A DNA stretch of 64,000 nucleotides from Sphingomicrobium sp. (GTDB taxonomy: Bacteria; Pseudomonadota; Alphaproteobacteria; Sphingomonadales; Sphingomonadaceae). The stretch covers positions 1,303,501 through 1,367,500 of the forward strand of contig DATCMI010000001.1 of assembly GCA_036563485.1 (NCBI GenBank), read 5' to 3'. The notes beneath the pieces were generated by a model, which worked only from the letters and a program-made list of their open reading frames with translations, searched no databases and was not told the DNA's origin. The stretch's first letter is position 1, and each line of letters opens with the position of its first letter. Positions 15,058 through 24,464 of this stretch are shown here, piece by piece. The position numbers and the translations under genes are program-made.

Positions 15058-17223
15058 TTAGTGGGCAGCGCCTCCGGCGAGCGCCGCGAGAAGAAGCAGC
15101 GCGACGATGTTGGTAATCTTGATCATCGGGTTCACGGCCGGGCCCGCGGTGTCCTTGTAGGGGTCACCGACGGTGTCGCCGGTCACGGCCGCCTTGTGGG
15201 CTTCCGATCCCTTGCCGCCGTAATTGCCGTCTTCGATATACTTCTTGGCGTTGTCCCAAGCGCCACCGCCCGAGGTCATCGAAATGGCGACGAACAGGCC
15301 CGAGACGATCACGCCGAGGAGCAGCGCGCCGAGGGCGGCGAAGCCCTGCTCGCGGCCAGCAACCGTGGCGATGACGAAGTAGACGACGATCGGCGTGAGC
15401 ACCGGGAGCAGCGAGGGGATGATCATCTCCCGGATCGCAGCCTTGGTGACGAGGTCGACGGTGCGCGCGTAGTTCGGCCGGCTAGAGCCGTCCATGATGC
15501 CCGGGTTGGAGCGGAACTGCTCACGCACGTCGAGAACCACGTTGCCCGCCGCGCGGCCGACCGCGGTCATGCCCATCGCCCCGAACAGGTAAGGCAGGAG
15601 CGCGCCGAGCAGCAGGCCGACGACGACGTACGGGTTGGACAGCGAGAAATCGATGCCCTCTGCGCCGATGCCGAGCTCGCCCGCGAACTCGCGAAGGTCG
15701 GTCGTGTAGGCGCCGAACAGCACCAGCGCCGCAAGCGCCGCCGAGCCGATGGCATAGCCCTTGGTCACCGCCTTGGTCGTGTTGCCGACGGCATCGAGCG
15801 CGTCGGTGCGGGTGCGGACTTCGTCTTCCATCCCCGACATTTCGGCGATGCCGCCGGCATTGTCGGTGACAGGGCCATAAGCGTCGAGCGCGACGACCAT
15901 GCCGGCAAGCGCCAGCATGGCGGTGGCCGCGAAGGCGATGCCGATCAGGCCTGCGAGCAGGTAGGAAGCGATGATCGCGACGCAGATGACGATCGTCGGC
16001 ATGGCCGTCGATTCAAGGCTGATCGCCAGGCCTTGGATGACGTTGGTGCCGTGGCCGGTTTCCGACGCCTTCGCGATGGAGCGGACCGGACGATAGTTGG
16101 TGCCGGTATAATATTCGGTGATCCAAACCAGCAGGCCGGTAACGGCAAGGCCGATCAGCATGCAGAAGAACAGGTCCCAGCCGGTGAAGCCGCCGGTCTG
16201 GTCTGCCACTGCGCCCTCGACGACCGGGCCGGCCGCAGCCGCGCCGCCGCCAATGGTCGCGCTGAGGTCGCCGAGCGCGAGATAGGTCGCAAGCCACAGG
16301 GCGGGAACCGACAGCAGAGCCGTCGTCCAGAAGCCCTTGTAGAGCGCGCCCATGATCGAGCCGCTGCTGCCGAGGCGAACCATGTAGGTGCCGATGATGG
16401 ACGTGATGATGCAGACGCCGCCGACGAGCAGCGGGAGCGCCATCAGCTCGGTGATGTTCGACGCCGCATTGCCGATCAGAAGGGCAGTCAGGACCATGGT
16501 CGCACCGACGGTGACGACATAGGTTTCGAAGAGGTCGGCGGCCATGCCCGCGCAGTCGCCGACATTGTCGCCGACGTTGTCGGCGATCACCGCCGGGTTG
16601 CGGGGATCGTCTTCCGGGATCCCGGCTTCGACCTTGCCGACCAGGTCGGCGCCGACGTCGGCGGCCTTGGTGAAGATGCCGCCGCCGAGACGGGCGAAGA
16701 TGGAGATCAGCGACGCGCCGAAGGCGAGGGCCACGAGGCCGTTCACGACTTCGCGGCTCTGCGGCTCAGCGCCGCGAACTTCCACGAGCACATAGAACAG
16801 GCCGGCGATCGCGAGGAGCGCCAGGCCCGCAACGAGCATGCCGGTGATGGCGCCCGAACGGAAGGCGGTGGTGAGACCGCCCTGCAGGCTGGTGCGCGCG
16901 GCTTCGGCTGTGCGGACGTTGGCGCGGACCGAGATGTTCATCCCGATGTAGCCCGCGGCACCCGACAGCAGCGCGCCGACGACGAAACCGATCGCCGGAA
17001 CGAGGCCGAGGAAAACGCCCACCAGCACGGCAACCACGACGCCGACGATCGCAATCGTCGTGTACTGGCGGCCGAGATAGGCTTTGGCGCCTTCCTGGAT
17101 GGCGCCGGCGATGTCGACCATCCGCTGGTTGCCCGCGGAGCTCGCAAGTACCTGTCGGCTGGTGATGATGCCGTACAGCACGGCAATCACCCCACAGGCG
17201 ATCGCAATCAAAGTCAGATCCAT
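15058..17223 (-). CDS. hppA: K+-independent proton-pumping membrane pyrophosphatase
   Basis: 721 residues with about 15-16 hydrophobic segments. The substrate-site motifs are intact: [20 protein letters not shown] and the [13 protein letters not shown] run. The diagnostic position in GNTTKA is Lys484, which by the family rule marks the K+-independent H+-PPase class; K+-dependent pumps have Ala there. It couples PPi hydrolysis to H+ export from the cytoplasm, recovering energy from biosynthetic PPi. ATG start; same strand as thiL, 154 bp upstream, so it may have its own promoter; terminator downstream. Confidence 0.95.
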   Translation of the reverse strand: MDLTLIAIACGVIAVLYGIITSRQVLASSAGNQRMVDIAGAIQEGAKAYLGRQYTTIAIVGVVVAVLVGVFLGLVPAIGFVVGALLSGAAGYIGMNISVRANVRTAEAARTSLQGGLTTAFRSGAITGMLVAGLALLAIAGLFYVLVEVRGAEPQSREVVNGLVALAFGASLISIFARLGGGIFTKAADVGADLVGKVEAGIPEDDPRNPAVIADNVGDNVGDCAGMAADLFETYVVTVGATMVLTALLIGNAASNITELMALPLLVGGVCIITSIIGTYMVRLGSSGSIMGALYKGFWTTALLSVPALWLATYLALGDLSATIGGGAAAAGPVVEGAVADQTGGFTGWDLFFCMLIGLAVTGLLVWITEYYTGTNYRPVRSIAKASETGHGTNVIQGLAISLESTAMPTIVICVAIIASYLLAGLIGIAFAATAMLALAGMVVALDAYGPVTDNAGGIAEMSGMEDEVRTRTDALDAVGNTTKAVTKGYAIGSAALAALVLFGAYTTDLREFAGELGIGAEGIDFSLSNPYVVVGLLLGALLPYLFGAMGMTAVGRAAGNVVLDVREQFRSNPGIMDGSSRPNYARTVDLVTKAAIREMIIPSLLPVLTPIVVYFVIATVAGREQGFAALGALLLGVIVSGLFVAISMTSGGGAWDNAKKYIEDGNYGGKGSEAHKAAVTGDTVGDPYKDTAGPAVNPMIKITNIVALLLLAALAGGAAH

Positions 17224-17377
17224 GAAATTCCCCGTTTGACGGCTAATGTCCCCTCCCGGCGTGCAGGAGCAGCCGGTATTCCACAGCCTTATTTGGGGTT
17301 TACGCGGCTGGCAACCGCGGCGTCTGAACGGGCCTCAGTGCAGAAGAAGGGCGGCGGCCATGCCGCAGGCGAGGCCG

Positions 17378-18361
17378 CTAAGCCCGATCGCCCATTGGCG
17401 GAGCGGAAATCCGCTGATTGCGATGACCCTGATGCTCAAATCCCAGCCTCTCCGGAAGCTCGACCGGGGCGCCGCGCCAAGTGAGGGAGAGATCAGGCTC
17501 ACCGGACGCGATCGTCCCGACCCGGCTAATCCTCGTCCCTTCTGGTAAAGAAAGTGTTGCCGGGTCGAGATCCGCAGGCAAAGCGGCGAGCAGCGCATAA
17601 TCGTCGCCGCCGGTTGCTGCGAACAGCCGCGCCTGAAGATCCTGGCCACGTTCGGCGACGAAGGCGCTCGACAATGGCAAATCGTCGAGGCGGATCGAGA
17701 TCGCGCGGCCGCTCGCTTCGGCGATGCGCCGAGCGTCGAGGAGCAGTCCGTCGGACACGTCCATCATCGCGTTGACGTGGGGCGCCAGCACCTGCCCCGC
17801 GCCAAGCTGCGGAATCGGACGCCGGTAGATGTCGACGAGTGGGCCGGATGCGCGAGGATCGCCCCGAAGCTGCGCCAGCCCCGCGGCGGAATCGCCGATC
17901 GTCCCGACCAGCCAGAGCGTATCGCCGTCTCGCGCCCCGGATCGCTCCGGCACCGCACCGGCAGCGCGGCCGATAGCGGTCAGCCCGAACACGCGCGGCC
18001 CGCCGGGCGGAAGCGAGAAGGTGTCGCCGCCGATCAGCGGCAAGCCGTAGCTTTCGCACGCATGCTCGACGCCTCTCAAGAAGGCGCTGTCCCATTGGTC
18101 GTCGTCCGACAGGCCGAACGACAGGAGCGCCCCGGCCGGAACCGCCCCTTTGCCGGCAAGGTCCGACAGGTTTACCGCCACCAGCTTCCAGCCGACGCTC
18201 GCCGCAGGGTCGCCGGGCAGGAAATGTACGCCCTCGGCAATGCTGTCGTGGGTGATGGCGAGGCTATCGAGCACCGCCACATCGTCGCGCAGCCCGCGCG
18301 CCGCGGGGCTCACCGCCATGCGCCGCAACTGCGCGATTACCTGTGCTTCGCGAGAGCCCAT
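17378..18361 (-). CDS. thiL: Thiamine-monophosphate kinase
   Basis: 327 residues. HDSIAEGVHFL near residue 38 is the Mg/ATP-binding motif of ThiL; LIGGDTFS and MDVSDGLLLDARRI are the two other family signatures (PurM-like fold). It phosphorylates thiamine monophosphate to thiamine pyrophosphate. In many proteobacteria thiL follows nusB directly; here an esterase on the opposite strand lies between them. Starts at ATG 18361, 37 bp from the divergent esterase start. Confidence 0.93.
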   Translation of the reverse strand: MGSREAQVIAQLRRMAVSPAARGLRDDVAVLDSLAITHDSIAEGVHFLPGDPAASVGWKLVAVNLSDLAGKGAVPAGALLSFGLSDDDQWDSAFLRGVEHACESYGLPLIGGDTFSLPPGGPRVFGLTAIGRAAGAVPERSGARDGDTLWLVGTIGDSAAGLAQLRGDPRASGPLVDIYRRPIPQLGAGQVLAPHVNAMMDVSDGLLLDARRIAEASGRAISIRLDDLPLSSAFVAERGQDLQARLFAATGGDDYALLAALPADLDPATLSLPEGTRISRVGTIASGEPDLSLTWRGAPVELPERLGFEHQGHRNQRISAPPMGDRA

Positions 18362-18398
18362 TGCCGACCGCAGGAAGGAATGCTCAACATCGGCTCAT

Positions 18399-19382
18399 AT
18401 GAAGCGGAAATCTCTAATCGTCCAAGCTGCCGCCTGCCTCTTTCTCGGCCTGCTTGCCACGCCCTCGCATGCCACGACGGACGACCCGTCGCGGATGGTT
18501 CCCGAGCTGAGTGCCGGCAAGGTCGTCACCTGGCCACAGATGGACGGGGGCGCCGCGGGCAAGATGACGGTGTGGGTCTGGCTCCCGCCCGGCTACGCCG
18601 CGCACGGCGGCAAGCGCTACCCGGTGCTCTACATGCACGACGGGCAGAACCTGTTCGATCGAAAGCTGACGAAGTTCGATCAGGAGTGGCAGGTCGACGA
18701 AGCCATCCCGCGCATGGCTCGGCAGGGCGACCTGCGCGAATGGATCGTCGTCGGCGTGCAAAGCCCCGGGTCCCGCTACCACGCGCTGTTCCCGCAGAAG
18801 CTCCTGGATTTCCTTCCGGCGGATTTCCAGAAACGCGTCCTGACGCTCGATAGCGGCGATCCCAAGGGGCCGCTCACAGGCGACGCTTATCTTCAGTTTC
18901 TCGTGAAGACGGTGAAGCCGCGCGTCGACCGGTCGTTCCGCACGCTTGTGGACCGCGCGAACACGGCGGTCATGGGCTCGTCCATGGGCGGACTGATGAG
19001 CTTCTACGCCATGGCGGAATATCCGGAGGTCTTCGGCCAGGCGGCCTGCGTGTCGATGCACGTCGCGCTCGCCAGTCCGACGGAGCAGGGCACCGACCAC
19101 GAAAAGGCTGCGACGGACGCGGCCGAGGCCTTCCGCCGCTATCTGAAGATCAGCCGGATGCGCCCCGGGGCCAATCGCCTGTACATCGATCATGGCACGA
19201 AGACGCTGGACGGCAGCTATGGCCCTTATTCCGCGAAACTGGTGCCCGTGCTCCACAAGGCCGCCTGGGCCGATGGGCCGAACTTCATGTTCCGCACCTT
19301 CGCGGGCGCCGAGCATAATGAGACGGCCTGGGCGCAGCGGATCGACATCCCGCTCGCCTTCCTCGACCGCGCGGATCCTTAG
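18399..19382 (+). CDS. Secreted esterase of the enterochelin-esterase-like family
   Basis: 327 residues from ATG 18399; the longer frame upstream lies antisense to thiL. Residues 1-25 form a signal peptide ending in SHA-T, so the product is exported by Sec. Alpha/beta-hydrolase core: YPVLYMHDGQNLFD, then the nucleophile elbow MGSSMGG with Ser195 as the probable nucleophile, and a C-terminal GAEHNETAW with the likely catalytic His. The family hydrolyses carbohydrate or siderophore esters. It separates nusB from thiL and overlaps the convergent nusB stop by 4 nt (TTAG). Confidence 0.82.
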   Translation: MKRKSLIVQAAACLFLGLLATPSHATTDDPSRMVPELSAGKVVTWPQMDGGAAGKMTVWVWLPPGYAAHGGKRYPVLYMHDGQNLFDRKLTKFDQEWQVDEAIPRMARQGDLREWIVVGVQSPGSRYHALFPQKLLDFLPADFQKRVLTLDSGDPKGPLTGDAYLQFLVKTVKPRVDRSFRTLVDRANTAVMGSSMGGLMSFYAMAEYPEVFGQAACVSMHVALASPTEQGTDHEKAATDAAEAFRRYLKISRMRPGANRLYIDHGTKTLDGSYGPYSAKLVPVLHKAAWADGPNFMFRTFAGAEHNETAWAQRIDIPLAFLDRADP

Positions 19383-19837
19383 GCCTTCGCGCCCCTCGCC
19401 TGCTTCGCGATCGCGTCGAGCAGGCCGTTGACGAAGCCGCTCTCGCGCTTGTCGTAAAAGGCGTGGGCAACATCGACATATTCGGAAATGACGGACGCGA
19501 CCGGCACGTCGGCGCGCGCGACGAGCTCATAGGCGCCGGCCCGGAGGATCGCGCGCATCGGACGGTCGAGCCGTTCCAGCGTCCAGCCCTCCGCCAGCCG
19601 CCCGCTGATCAAGCTGTCCAGCTCTTCGCGCCTGGCATCGGCGCCGCTGACGACATCGTCGAAGAAGTCGCGTTCGGCATCGTGATAGATCTCATCCTCG
19701 ATCATCGCCCCCAGCCGGTGCTCGTGGAATTCGTGGAGGAGGCGCGGGATCGGAGTCCCTTCCATGTCGTGCTGGTAGAGCGCCTGGACGGCGGCAAGGC
19801 GCGCTGCGGAGCGCGAACGGGACCGGGTCTGACTCAT
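19379..19837 (-). CDS. nusB: Transcription antitermination factor NusB
   Basis: 152 residues, all-helical. ARLAAVQALYQHDMEG is the N-terminal RNA/NusE-binding helix; VASVISEYVDVAHAFYD and the ending GFVNGLLDAIAK are the C-terminal NusB hallmarks. It acts with NusE/S10 on boxA in rRNA antitermination. ATG start overlaps the hydrolase stop upstream by 4 nt (ATGA), so the hydrolase and nusB are coupled. Confidence 0.95.
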   Translation of the reverse strand: MSQTRSRSRSAARLAAVQALYQHDMEGTPIPRLLHEFHEHRLGAMIEDEIYHDAERDFFDDVVSGADARREELDSLISGRLAEGWTLERLDRPMRAILRAGAYELVARADVPVASVISEYVDVAHAFYDKRESGFVNGLLDAIAKQARGAKA

Positions 19838-20796
19838 TGCGCCGTGGCCCTAGCGCCCGCTTGAGCGGCGAGGAAGGGGCGGAGCGGCCGGGCGACCTGA
19901 TCGGGCGCTTCCCACGGCGCGAAATGGCCGACCGCCGGCAAGCGCTCGATCGTCAGGTCTTCGACAAGGAGGTCGAGGCCTTCGAGCTGGCTGGGAAGCA
20001 GCGCCTTGTCGCGCATGCCCCAGACGACGAGCGTCGGAATCCTGATCGAGGGGAAGCGCTTCAACAGCCATTCGGGAACGGGAACGGTAAGGAACGGTGG
20101 CGGGACGATGATGCGCGCCGCGCGATACCAGTTGAGCATCGCGGTGAAGGCGCCGGGTTGCGACCATTCGGCGATATATTGCCGCCGTTCATCTCCTGGG
20201 ATGCTGTCGAGGTCGACATGGGCGCCGAAGCTCTTGTCGAAGAACCAGTCGAAGCCCTTCATGCGGATGAAGCGCTCGAAGCCGGGCACCTTGAACGCAT
20301 TGATATATTGCGAGGCGGCGCGCTGCTCGGCGTCCTCGATCAACGTCCGCGCGAAGATCGCCGGGTGCGGAGAGTTGACGATCGCCAGCCGCTGAAGTCG
20401 GGGATCCTGGCGAAGCGCGGCAGCCCAGGCCACCGCGCCGCCCCAGTCATGGCCGACCAGCGAGAATTGCTCCATGCCGAGCGCATCGGCCAAGGCGAAC
20501 AGATCGTCGACCAGCAGGTCGGTCTTGTAATTCGCCTTGCCCTTCGGCTTGTCCGATCCCGCATAGCCCCGCTGGTCGGGCATGATCAGCCGGAAGTCTT
20601 CGCTTAGCAGCGGCGCCAGCGCGCGCCACGTGCGGTGGGATTCCGGGAAGCCGTGGAGCATAATCACCGGGGGAGCAGCCGGATCGCCGGACAGCCCGAC
20701 GTTCAACGTCACGCCCGTGCTCAGGCGGACCTGGCGGAACTCCGTAACTCCCCTCCCCTTCAGGAGAGGGGCAGGGGGTGGGGACAAGTCAGACAT
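19834..20796 (-). CDS. Alpha/beta hydrolase, epoxide hydrolase/haloalkane dehalogenase-like
   Basis: 320 residues from ATG 20796; an in-frame ATG at 20820 is possible but adds an arginine-rich stretch. Motifs: HGFPESHRTW (oxyanion hole), VGHDWGGAVAW with Asp nucleophile as in epoxide hydrolases and dehalogenases, and AVGHFAPWEAP with the catalytic His. Residues 5-15 (PPPAPLLKGRG) are translated from a palindromic intergenic repeat, so the original N-terminus may have been shorter. Coupled to nusB. Confidence 0.85.
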   Translation of the reverse strand: MSDLSPPPAPLLKGRGVTEFRQVRLSTGVTLNVGLSGDPAAPPVIMLHGFPESHRTWRALAPLLSEDFRLIMPDQRGYAGSDKPKGKANYKTDLLVDDLFALADALGMEQFSLVGHDWGGAVAWAAALRQDPRLQRLAIVNSPHPAIFARTLIEDAEQRAASQYINAFKVPGFERFIRMKGFDWFFDKSFGAHVDLDSIPGDERRQYIAEWSQPGAFTAMLNWYRAARIIVPPPFLTVPVPEWLLKRFPSIRIPTLVVWGMRDKALLPSQLEGLDLLVEDLTIERLPAVGHFAPWEAPDQVARPLRPFLAAQAGARATAQ

Positions 20797-20866
20797 AGAT
20801 TGGCGCCTCCGTTGCCCCACCCCGCTCGCCTGCCGGCGAGTCGACCCTCCCCTGAAGGAGAGGGTA
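20749..20866. repeat. Inverted pair of REP-like GC palindromes
   Basis: Two copies of a palindrome built on CCCCTCCCCTTCAGGAGAG (about 20750-20771) and CCCTCCCCTGAAGGAGAGGG (20845-20864). They face each other, each bordered inside by a G-rich/C-rich block (GGGGGTGGGG 20774-20783; CCCCACCCC 20815-20823). The second copy adds a CTCGCC/GGCGAG hairpin. Looks like a BIME-type mobile palindrome pair. It contains the hydrolase start codon. Confidence 0.65.
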
Positions 20867-20868
20867 GG

Positions 20869-21765
20869 TCACGGGTAGCTGACGGTCTTTGGCACTTCGG
20901 GAAGCGGGATGAACTCGTGGTCGTCCCCGGGGACGAGCGGGAAGCGCATCGCCTTCCAGTCTTCCTTGGCCTGGTTGATGCGGTCCCGCGAGGAGGAGAC
21001 GAAATTCCAGAACACGTAACGGCGAGTGCTGAACGACTGCCCGCCAAGCAGCATCAGCTTGCCGCCGCGATCGCTCGACACGGTCGCCTGATGTCCGGGC
21101 CGAAGAACATAAAGGACGAACGGCTCCAGCGCCTGTCCGTCGAGGTCGGCCTCGCCGCCGACCATCATCACCGCGCGCTCATCCGCCTGCGCTTCGATCG
21201 GCAAAGCGCCGCCCGCGCCGAGCTCGATATCGGCGAAGATGGTCGGCGAATGGCACGGCGTCGCCGCCGTCGAGCCCCACAGCGAGCCCATCAGCACGCG
21301 CGCCTTGGCGGCTCCGTCCTCGACCAGCGGAAGGCCGGTGCTCGCGATATGGTCGAACGCCGGGTCGATCTCTTCGCGGCCATCCGGGAGCGCCAGCCAG
21401 GTCTGCATGCCGTAGAGGCTTGGACCGTCCGGCCGCTCCGTCTCGGGAGAGCGTTCGGAATGAACGATTCCAGTCCCGGCCGTCATCAGGTTGACCGCGC
21501 CCGGTTCGATCACTTGATGCGACCCGACGCTGTCGCGGTGCTCGATCGCGCCTTCGAACAGATAAGTGACCGTGGCAAGATTGATATGCGGGTGCGGGCG
21601 CACGTCCATGCCCATGCCGGCCGGCAGCCGTGCGGGGCCGAATTCGTCGACGAAGATGAAGGGGCCGACCATGGTCCGCTCGCGCGCCGGAAGCGTTCGG
21701 TGAACCTTGAAGTCGCCGAGGTCGTGCGTGACCGGCGTGATCACCTGCTCGAATGCCGTTTCCAT
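20869..21765 (-). CDS. Pirin family protein (quercetinase-like cupin)
   Basis: 298 residues from the ATG at 21765, which overlaps the bolA stop (TGATG). Bicupin: the N-terminal half holds the metal-binding set RPHPHINLATVTYLFEG with His-x-His, GAVNLMTAGTGIVHSE with the third His, then ETERPDGP. Bacterial pirins bind Fe(II) and can act as quercetin dioxygenases or as redox-dependent regulators. Downstream of bolA on the same strand. The stop is 3 nt from a REP-like repeat. Confidence 0.9.
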   Translation of the reverse strand: METAFEQVITPVTHDLGDFKVHRTLPARERTMVGPFIFVDEFGPARLPAGMGMDVRPHPHINLATVTYLFEGAIEHRDSVGSHQVIEPGAVNLMTAGTGIVHSERSPETERPDGPSLYGMQTWLALPDGREEIDPAFDHIASTGLPLVEDGAAKARVLMGSLWGSTAATPCHSPTIFADIELGAGGALPIEAQADERAVMMVGGEADLDGQALEPFVLYVLRPGHQATVSSDRGGKLMLLGGQSFSTRRYVFWNFVSSSRDRINQAKEDWKAMRFPLVPGDDHEFIPLPEVPKTVSYP

Positions 21766-22049
21766 CAAGCTTCTCCCGGAGCGGTTGCGCGGATTGCCAG
21801 CGCGTGGACCCGCTCCTTCATCAGGTCGCCGAGCGCGGCATAGACCATCCGCTGGCGCTCGACGCGATTCTTGCCGGCGAAGCTCGCGCTTTCGATCGCC
21901 AAGCTGAAATGGCTTTCGCCTTCAGGATTGTAGCCGCCGTGGCCGCGGTGCTTCTCGCTGTCGTCGACAAGCTCGATCCGGCTCGGCTGCAGGCTTTCGA
22001 GCCGCCGCAGCATTTCGGTGGCCACCGGGCCGGTTCTTTGCGCGTTCAT
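21765..22049 (-). CDS. bolA: BolA family protein
   Basis: 94 residues from ATG 22049; the frame extends upstream but there it is antisense to the J-domain gene. BolA fold: RRLESLQPSRIELVDDSEKH, then GHGGYNPEGESHFSLAIES and the ending RQRMVYAALGDLMKERVHAL. BolA proteins bind monothiol glutaredoxins and [2Fe-2S] clusters, or act as stress-linked DNA-binding proteins. Overlaps the pirin start; divergent from the J-domain gene with a 22-bp gap. Confidence 0.93.
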   Translation of the reverse strand: MNAQRTGPVATEMLRRLESLQPSRIELVDDSEKHRGHGGYNPEGESHFSLAIESASFAGKNRVERQRMVYAALGDLMKERVHALAIRATAPGEA

Positions 22050-22071
22050 GGCCCCTATATAGAGGCGTTCA

Positions 22072-22641
22072 ATGGCATCGAAACAAGGCAAGCTGCACGG
22101 AAGGGTCGAAGGAGCGCGGTCGCGGTGCGCCGTGCCGGGCTGCGCCGAGCCGGGCGAGTTCAAGGCCGTGGTCAGGCCCTCCAACTTCGACGGTCCGGGG
22201 GATTTCTGGCTGCTGTGCCTCGACCATGTCCGCGAGCACAATTCGAAGTATAATTATTTCGAAGGCATGAGCCCGGAGGAGATTACCGAGGCACAAGGGC
22301 CGCTGGCCGGATGGGAGCGGCCAAGCCGCAAGTTCGCGCACGTCGGCGCCGACCCGGCGCCAGCCTGGGCCGACTTCGCCGATCCGCTCGACGCCATTGC
22401 GGCGCGCTTCCGCACCGCGGACCGCGGGCCGCCCGAAAGGTTCTCAAAAAGCGAGAAGCGGGCGCTGACGGCGCTCGGGCTGGGGCAGGAGGTCGACCTC
22501 CATACCGTGCGCAAACGCTATTCGCAGTTGGTCCGCCGCTATCACCCCGACCGAAACGGCGGCGACCGCACTCACGAGAAGAAGCTCGGCGAGGTGATCG
22601 AAGCTTGGCAGACGCTGAAGACTGCCAACGCTTTCGCTTAG
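22072..22641 (+). CDS. C-terminal J-domain protein with N-terminal Cys motif
   Basis: 189 residues. The J domain is at the C-terminus (about 134-185) with the HPD triad H158-P159-D160 in YHPDRNGG, so it should stimulate an Hsp70 ATPase. The N-terminal part has C19, C24, C49, H52 and H56 (RCAVPGC and LCLDHVREH), spaced like a small zinc site. No G/F or DnaJ zinc-finger region is present, so it is a type III J protein. Divergent from bolA; its TAG overlaps the stop of the convergent GST gene (TTAG). Confidence 0.88.
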   Translation: MASKQGKLHGRVEGARSRCAVPGCAEPGEFKAVVRPSNFDGPGDFWLLCLDHVREHNSKYNYFEGMSPEEITEAQGPLAGWERPSRKFAHVGADPAPAWADFADPLDAIAARFRTADRGPPERFSKSEKRALTALGLGQEVDLHTVRKRYSQLVRRYHPDRNGGDRTHEKKLGEVIEAWQTLKTANAFA

Positions 22642-23315
22642 TCGCGGTCGGGTGCTCCGAGCGGGAAATAGGGACGGTACGGCCGCGCATCCTCAACGCA
22701 GCGGCTGACCGGCGGGAGCGCAAGCAACTCGGCCCTCAGGGCTGACAGCCGAGGGCAGTCTTGGGGAATGCGTTCGACCCAATCCGCGTAGAAAAGCGCT
22801 GGCGCAGCGGCGCAGGTGACCAGCGATACGTGCGGCGGCAGATCGTTCTTTTCGAGCCATTCCTCCAGCCACCGATAGGCTTTCAGCAGCTTGCTCTTGG
22901 CGCCGGCGATCTCATCCTCATTGGGCCTCTCGCGCAGGCCGAGTTCGGGCTTGTCGCGGCTGATGAAATGGGCGGCGACGACGCGCTGCATGTTGCCCAT
23001 CACATAATTGTCGAACACCCGGTCGATCATCCGCGCCTCGACTGCTTTCGCCGGATCGGCGGGGATCAGCGGGGCCGGCCCGGGGTGATGGACCGCGAGA
23101 TGCTCGACGATGCTCGTCGCCTCGACGATCACCCGATCGCTATCGACCAGCACCGGAATGTGGCCGCCGGGGTGCGCCTTGCCCGGGAACTGCTCGCCGA
23201 GCGGCTGGTCACCGGCCATGTGCACGAACTCGAACGGCGTATCGTTCGCGTACAGCGCAATCAGCGCCTTCCAGCAGTAGGACGAAAAGGGGTGCCCGTG
23301 AAGCTGGAGGCTCAC
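22638..23315 (-). CDS. Glutathione S-transferase family protein
   Basis: 225 residues from a GTG at 23315 that overlaps the TGA of the preceding gene (GTGA); the frame extends upstream only as antisense-type sequence. Thioredoxin-like N-terminus [16 protein letters not shown] with S/C at the glutathione site, GHIPVLVDSD with the cis-Pro, and VEATSIVEHL with the gamma-Glu-binding segment; the helical C-terminal domain follows. Last gene of the HxlR-divergent operon, suggesting conjugation of an electrophile. Confidence 0.85.
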   Translation of the reverse strand: MSLQLHGHPFSSYCWKALIALYANDTPFEFVHMAGDQPLGEQFPGKAHPGGHIPVLVDSDRVIVEATSIVEHLAVHHPGPAPLIPADPAKAVEARMIDRVFDNYVMGNMQRVVAAHFISRDKPELGLRERPNEDEIAGAKSKLLKAYRWLEEWLEKNDLPPHVSLVTCAAAPALFYADWVERIPQDCPRLSALRAELLALPPVSRCVEDARPYRPYFPLGAPDRD

Positions 23316-23977
23316 CAGCGGCCCTCCGCCATGGCCTGCTGCCGAGCCTCTTCGCGTTCGCTCGCCGACGGGGGCGTGATGGCTGCCGTGTCCACGGGCC
23401 CGGTCGGGCGGTAGGTGATGACGGCCGTGCCACGCGACGTAACCGTCTTCTCCGTGACCTCGAGGCCGCGCGCCGGCGTACCGTCTCCGAACAGCCGCTT
23501 CCCGCGCCCGAGGACGACCGGGAAGATCATCAGCGTCAGCTCGTCGAGCAAATTGGCTTCGAGCAGTTGCGGGTAGATCGTGCTGCTGCCCTGAATAACG
23601 AGGTCGGGACCGTCGCCGGCCCTCACTTCGGCAAGCGCATCCATGCCGCCAAGCCGAATGCTCTTGTCCCACTCGAGCGGCTGGTCGCCCTGCGTCAGGA
23701 CATATTTGGTGCAGGCGTTGAACCGGTCGCGAATTTCCGCCTCCTCCTCGCCGGCGTAGGGCCAATAGGCCGCGAAGATGTCGTAAGTTCTCCGGCCCAG
23801 GAGCAGGTCAAAAGGCCCGCCGAACAGCCGGCCGATCGGCTCGAATGCCTCCATGTCGCCGATCGGCGCCAGCCAGCCGCCATGGCCGAACCCGCCCGTC
23901 GGATCCTCCGTCGGCCCGCCCGGCGCCTGGATCACGCCATCCAGCGAGATGAAGGCTGCGCCTTTGATCTTACGCAT
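23312..23977 (-). CDS. Dihydrofolate reductase-like (RibD C-terminal domain) protein
   Basis: 221 residues. [12 protein letters not shown] near the N-terminus, [11 protein letters not shown] with the NADPH-binding GRxT, and [26 protein letters not shown] (given here only in part) are typical of the YyaP/YwjB RibD-C group, small NADPH-binding reductases of unknown substrate. A C-terminal extension after ITYRPTG (about 30 residues, charged) is variable. Overlaps both neighbours; fifth gene of the operon. Confidence 0.85.
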   Translation of the reverse strand: MRKIKGAAFISLDGVIQAPGGPTEDPTGGFGHGGWLAPIGDMEAFEPIGRLFGGPFDLLLGRRTYDIFAAYWPYAGEEEAEIRDRFNACTKYVLTQGDQPLEWDKSIRLGGMDALAEVRAGDGPDLVIQGSSTIYPQLLEANLLDELTLMIFPVVLGRGKRLFGDGTPARGLEVTEKTVTSRGTAVITYRPTGPVDTAAITPPSASEREEARQQAMAEGRW

Positions 23978-24464
23978 CGGCGGGCACTCCTTCGACGGCG
24001 GCTTCGAGCGCGGCGATGTCGATCTTGCGCATCGTCATCATCGCCTCGAACGAGCGGCGTGCGCGCTCGCCGCCGCTGCTGTTGAGCTCGAGCAGGCGCC
24101 GCGGCGTGATCTGCCAGGAAAAGCCCCAGCGGTCCTTGCACCAGCCGCAGGCGCTTTCCTCGCCGCCGTTCTGCGTGATCGCGTTCCAATAGCGGTCGGT
24201 CTCCTCCTGGTCTTCGGTCACGACCATGAAGCTGACCGCCTCATTCGGCTTAAAATTGGGGCCACCGTTGAGCCCGACGAAGCTGCGGCCGAGGACTGTG
24301 AACTCGACGGTCAACTCGGCGCCAGCCTGGCCGCCGGGAAAGTCGCCGGGCGCATGCATCGGCGCGCCTACCGAGCTGTTAGGGAAGGTTGCGGCGTAGA
24401 ACTCGGCCGCGTTGCGCGCCTCGCCGTGGTCGAACCACAGGCAGGTCACTAGATTGTCAGTCAC
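23970..24464 (-). CDS. PhnB-like VOC family protein
   Basis: 164 residues from GTG 24464, which overlaps the previous TGA (GTGA). Opens [21 protein letters not shown]; has the family's [20 protein letters not shown] signature, found in the PhnB/3-demethylubiquinone-methyltransferase-like VOC group. VOC folds bind a divalent metal and act on glyoxals, fosfomycin-type epoxides, or sequester small molecules. The exact activity is unknown. Within the six-gene operon. Confidence 0.85.
   Translation of the reverse strand: MTDNLVTCLWFDHGEARNAAEFYAATFPNSSVGAPMHAPGDFPGGQAGAELTVEFTVLGRSFVGLNGGPNFKPNEAVSFMVVTEDQEETDRYWNAITQNGGEESACGWCKDRWGFSWQITPRRLLELNSSGGERARRSFEAMMTMRKIDIAALEAAVEGVPADA

Noticed and set aside
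17335-17439. 34-residue hydrophobic minus-strand peptide from a TTG overlapping the thiL 3' end
   Set aside because: Single TM-like stretch but no Shine-Dalgarno and partly overlaps thiL; not strong enough to call.
14965-17484. 839-codon open frame on the plus strand across hppA
   Set aside because: Antisense to the well-supported H+-PPase; its product is an Arg/Asp/His-rich shadow typical of GC-rich antisense frames.
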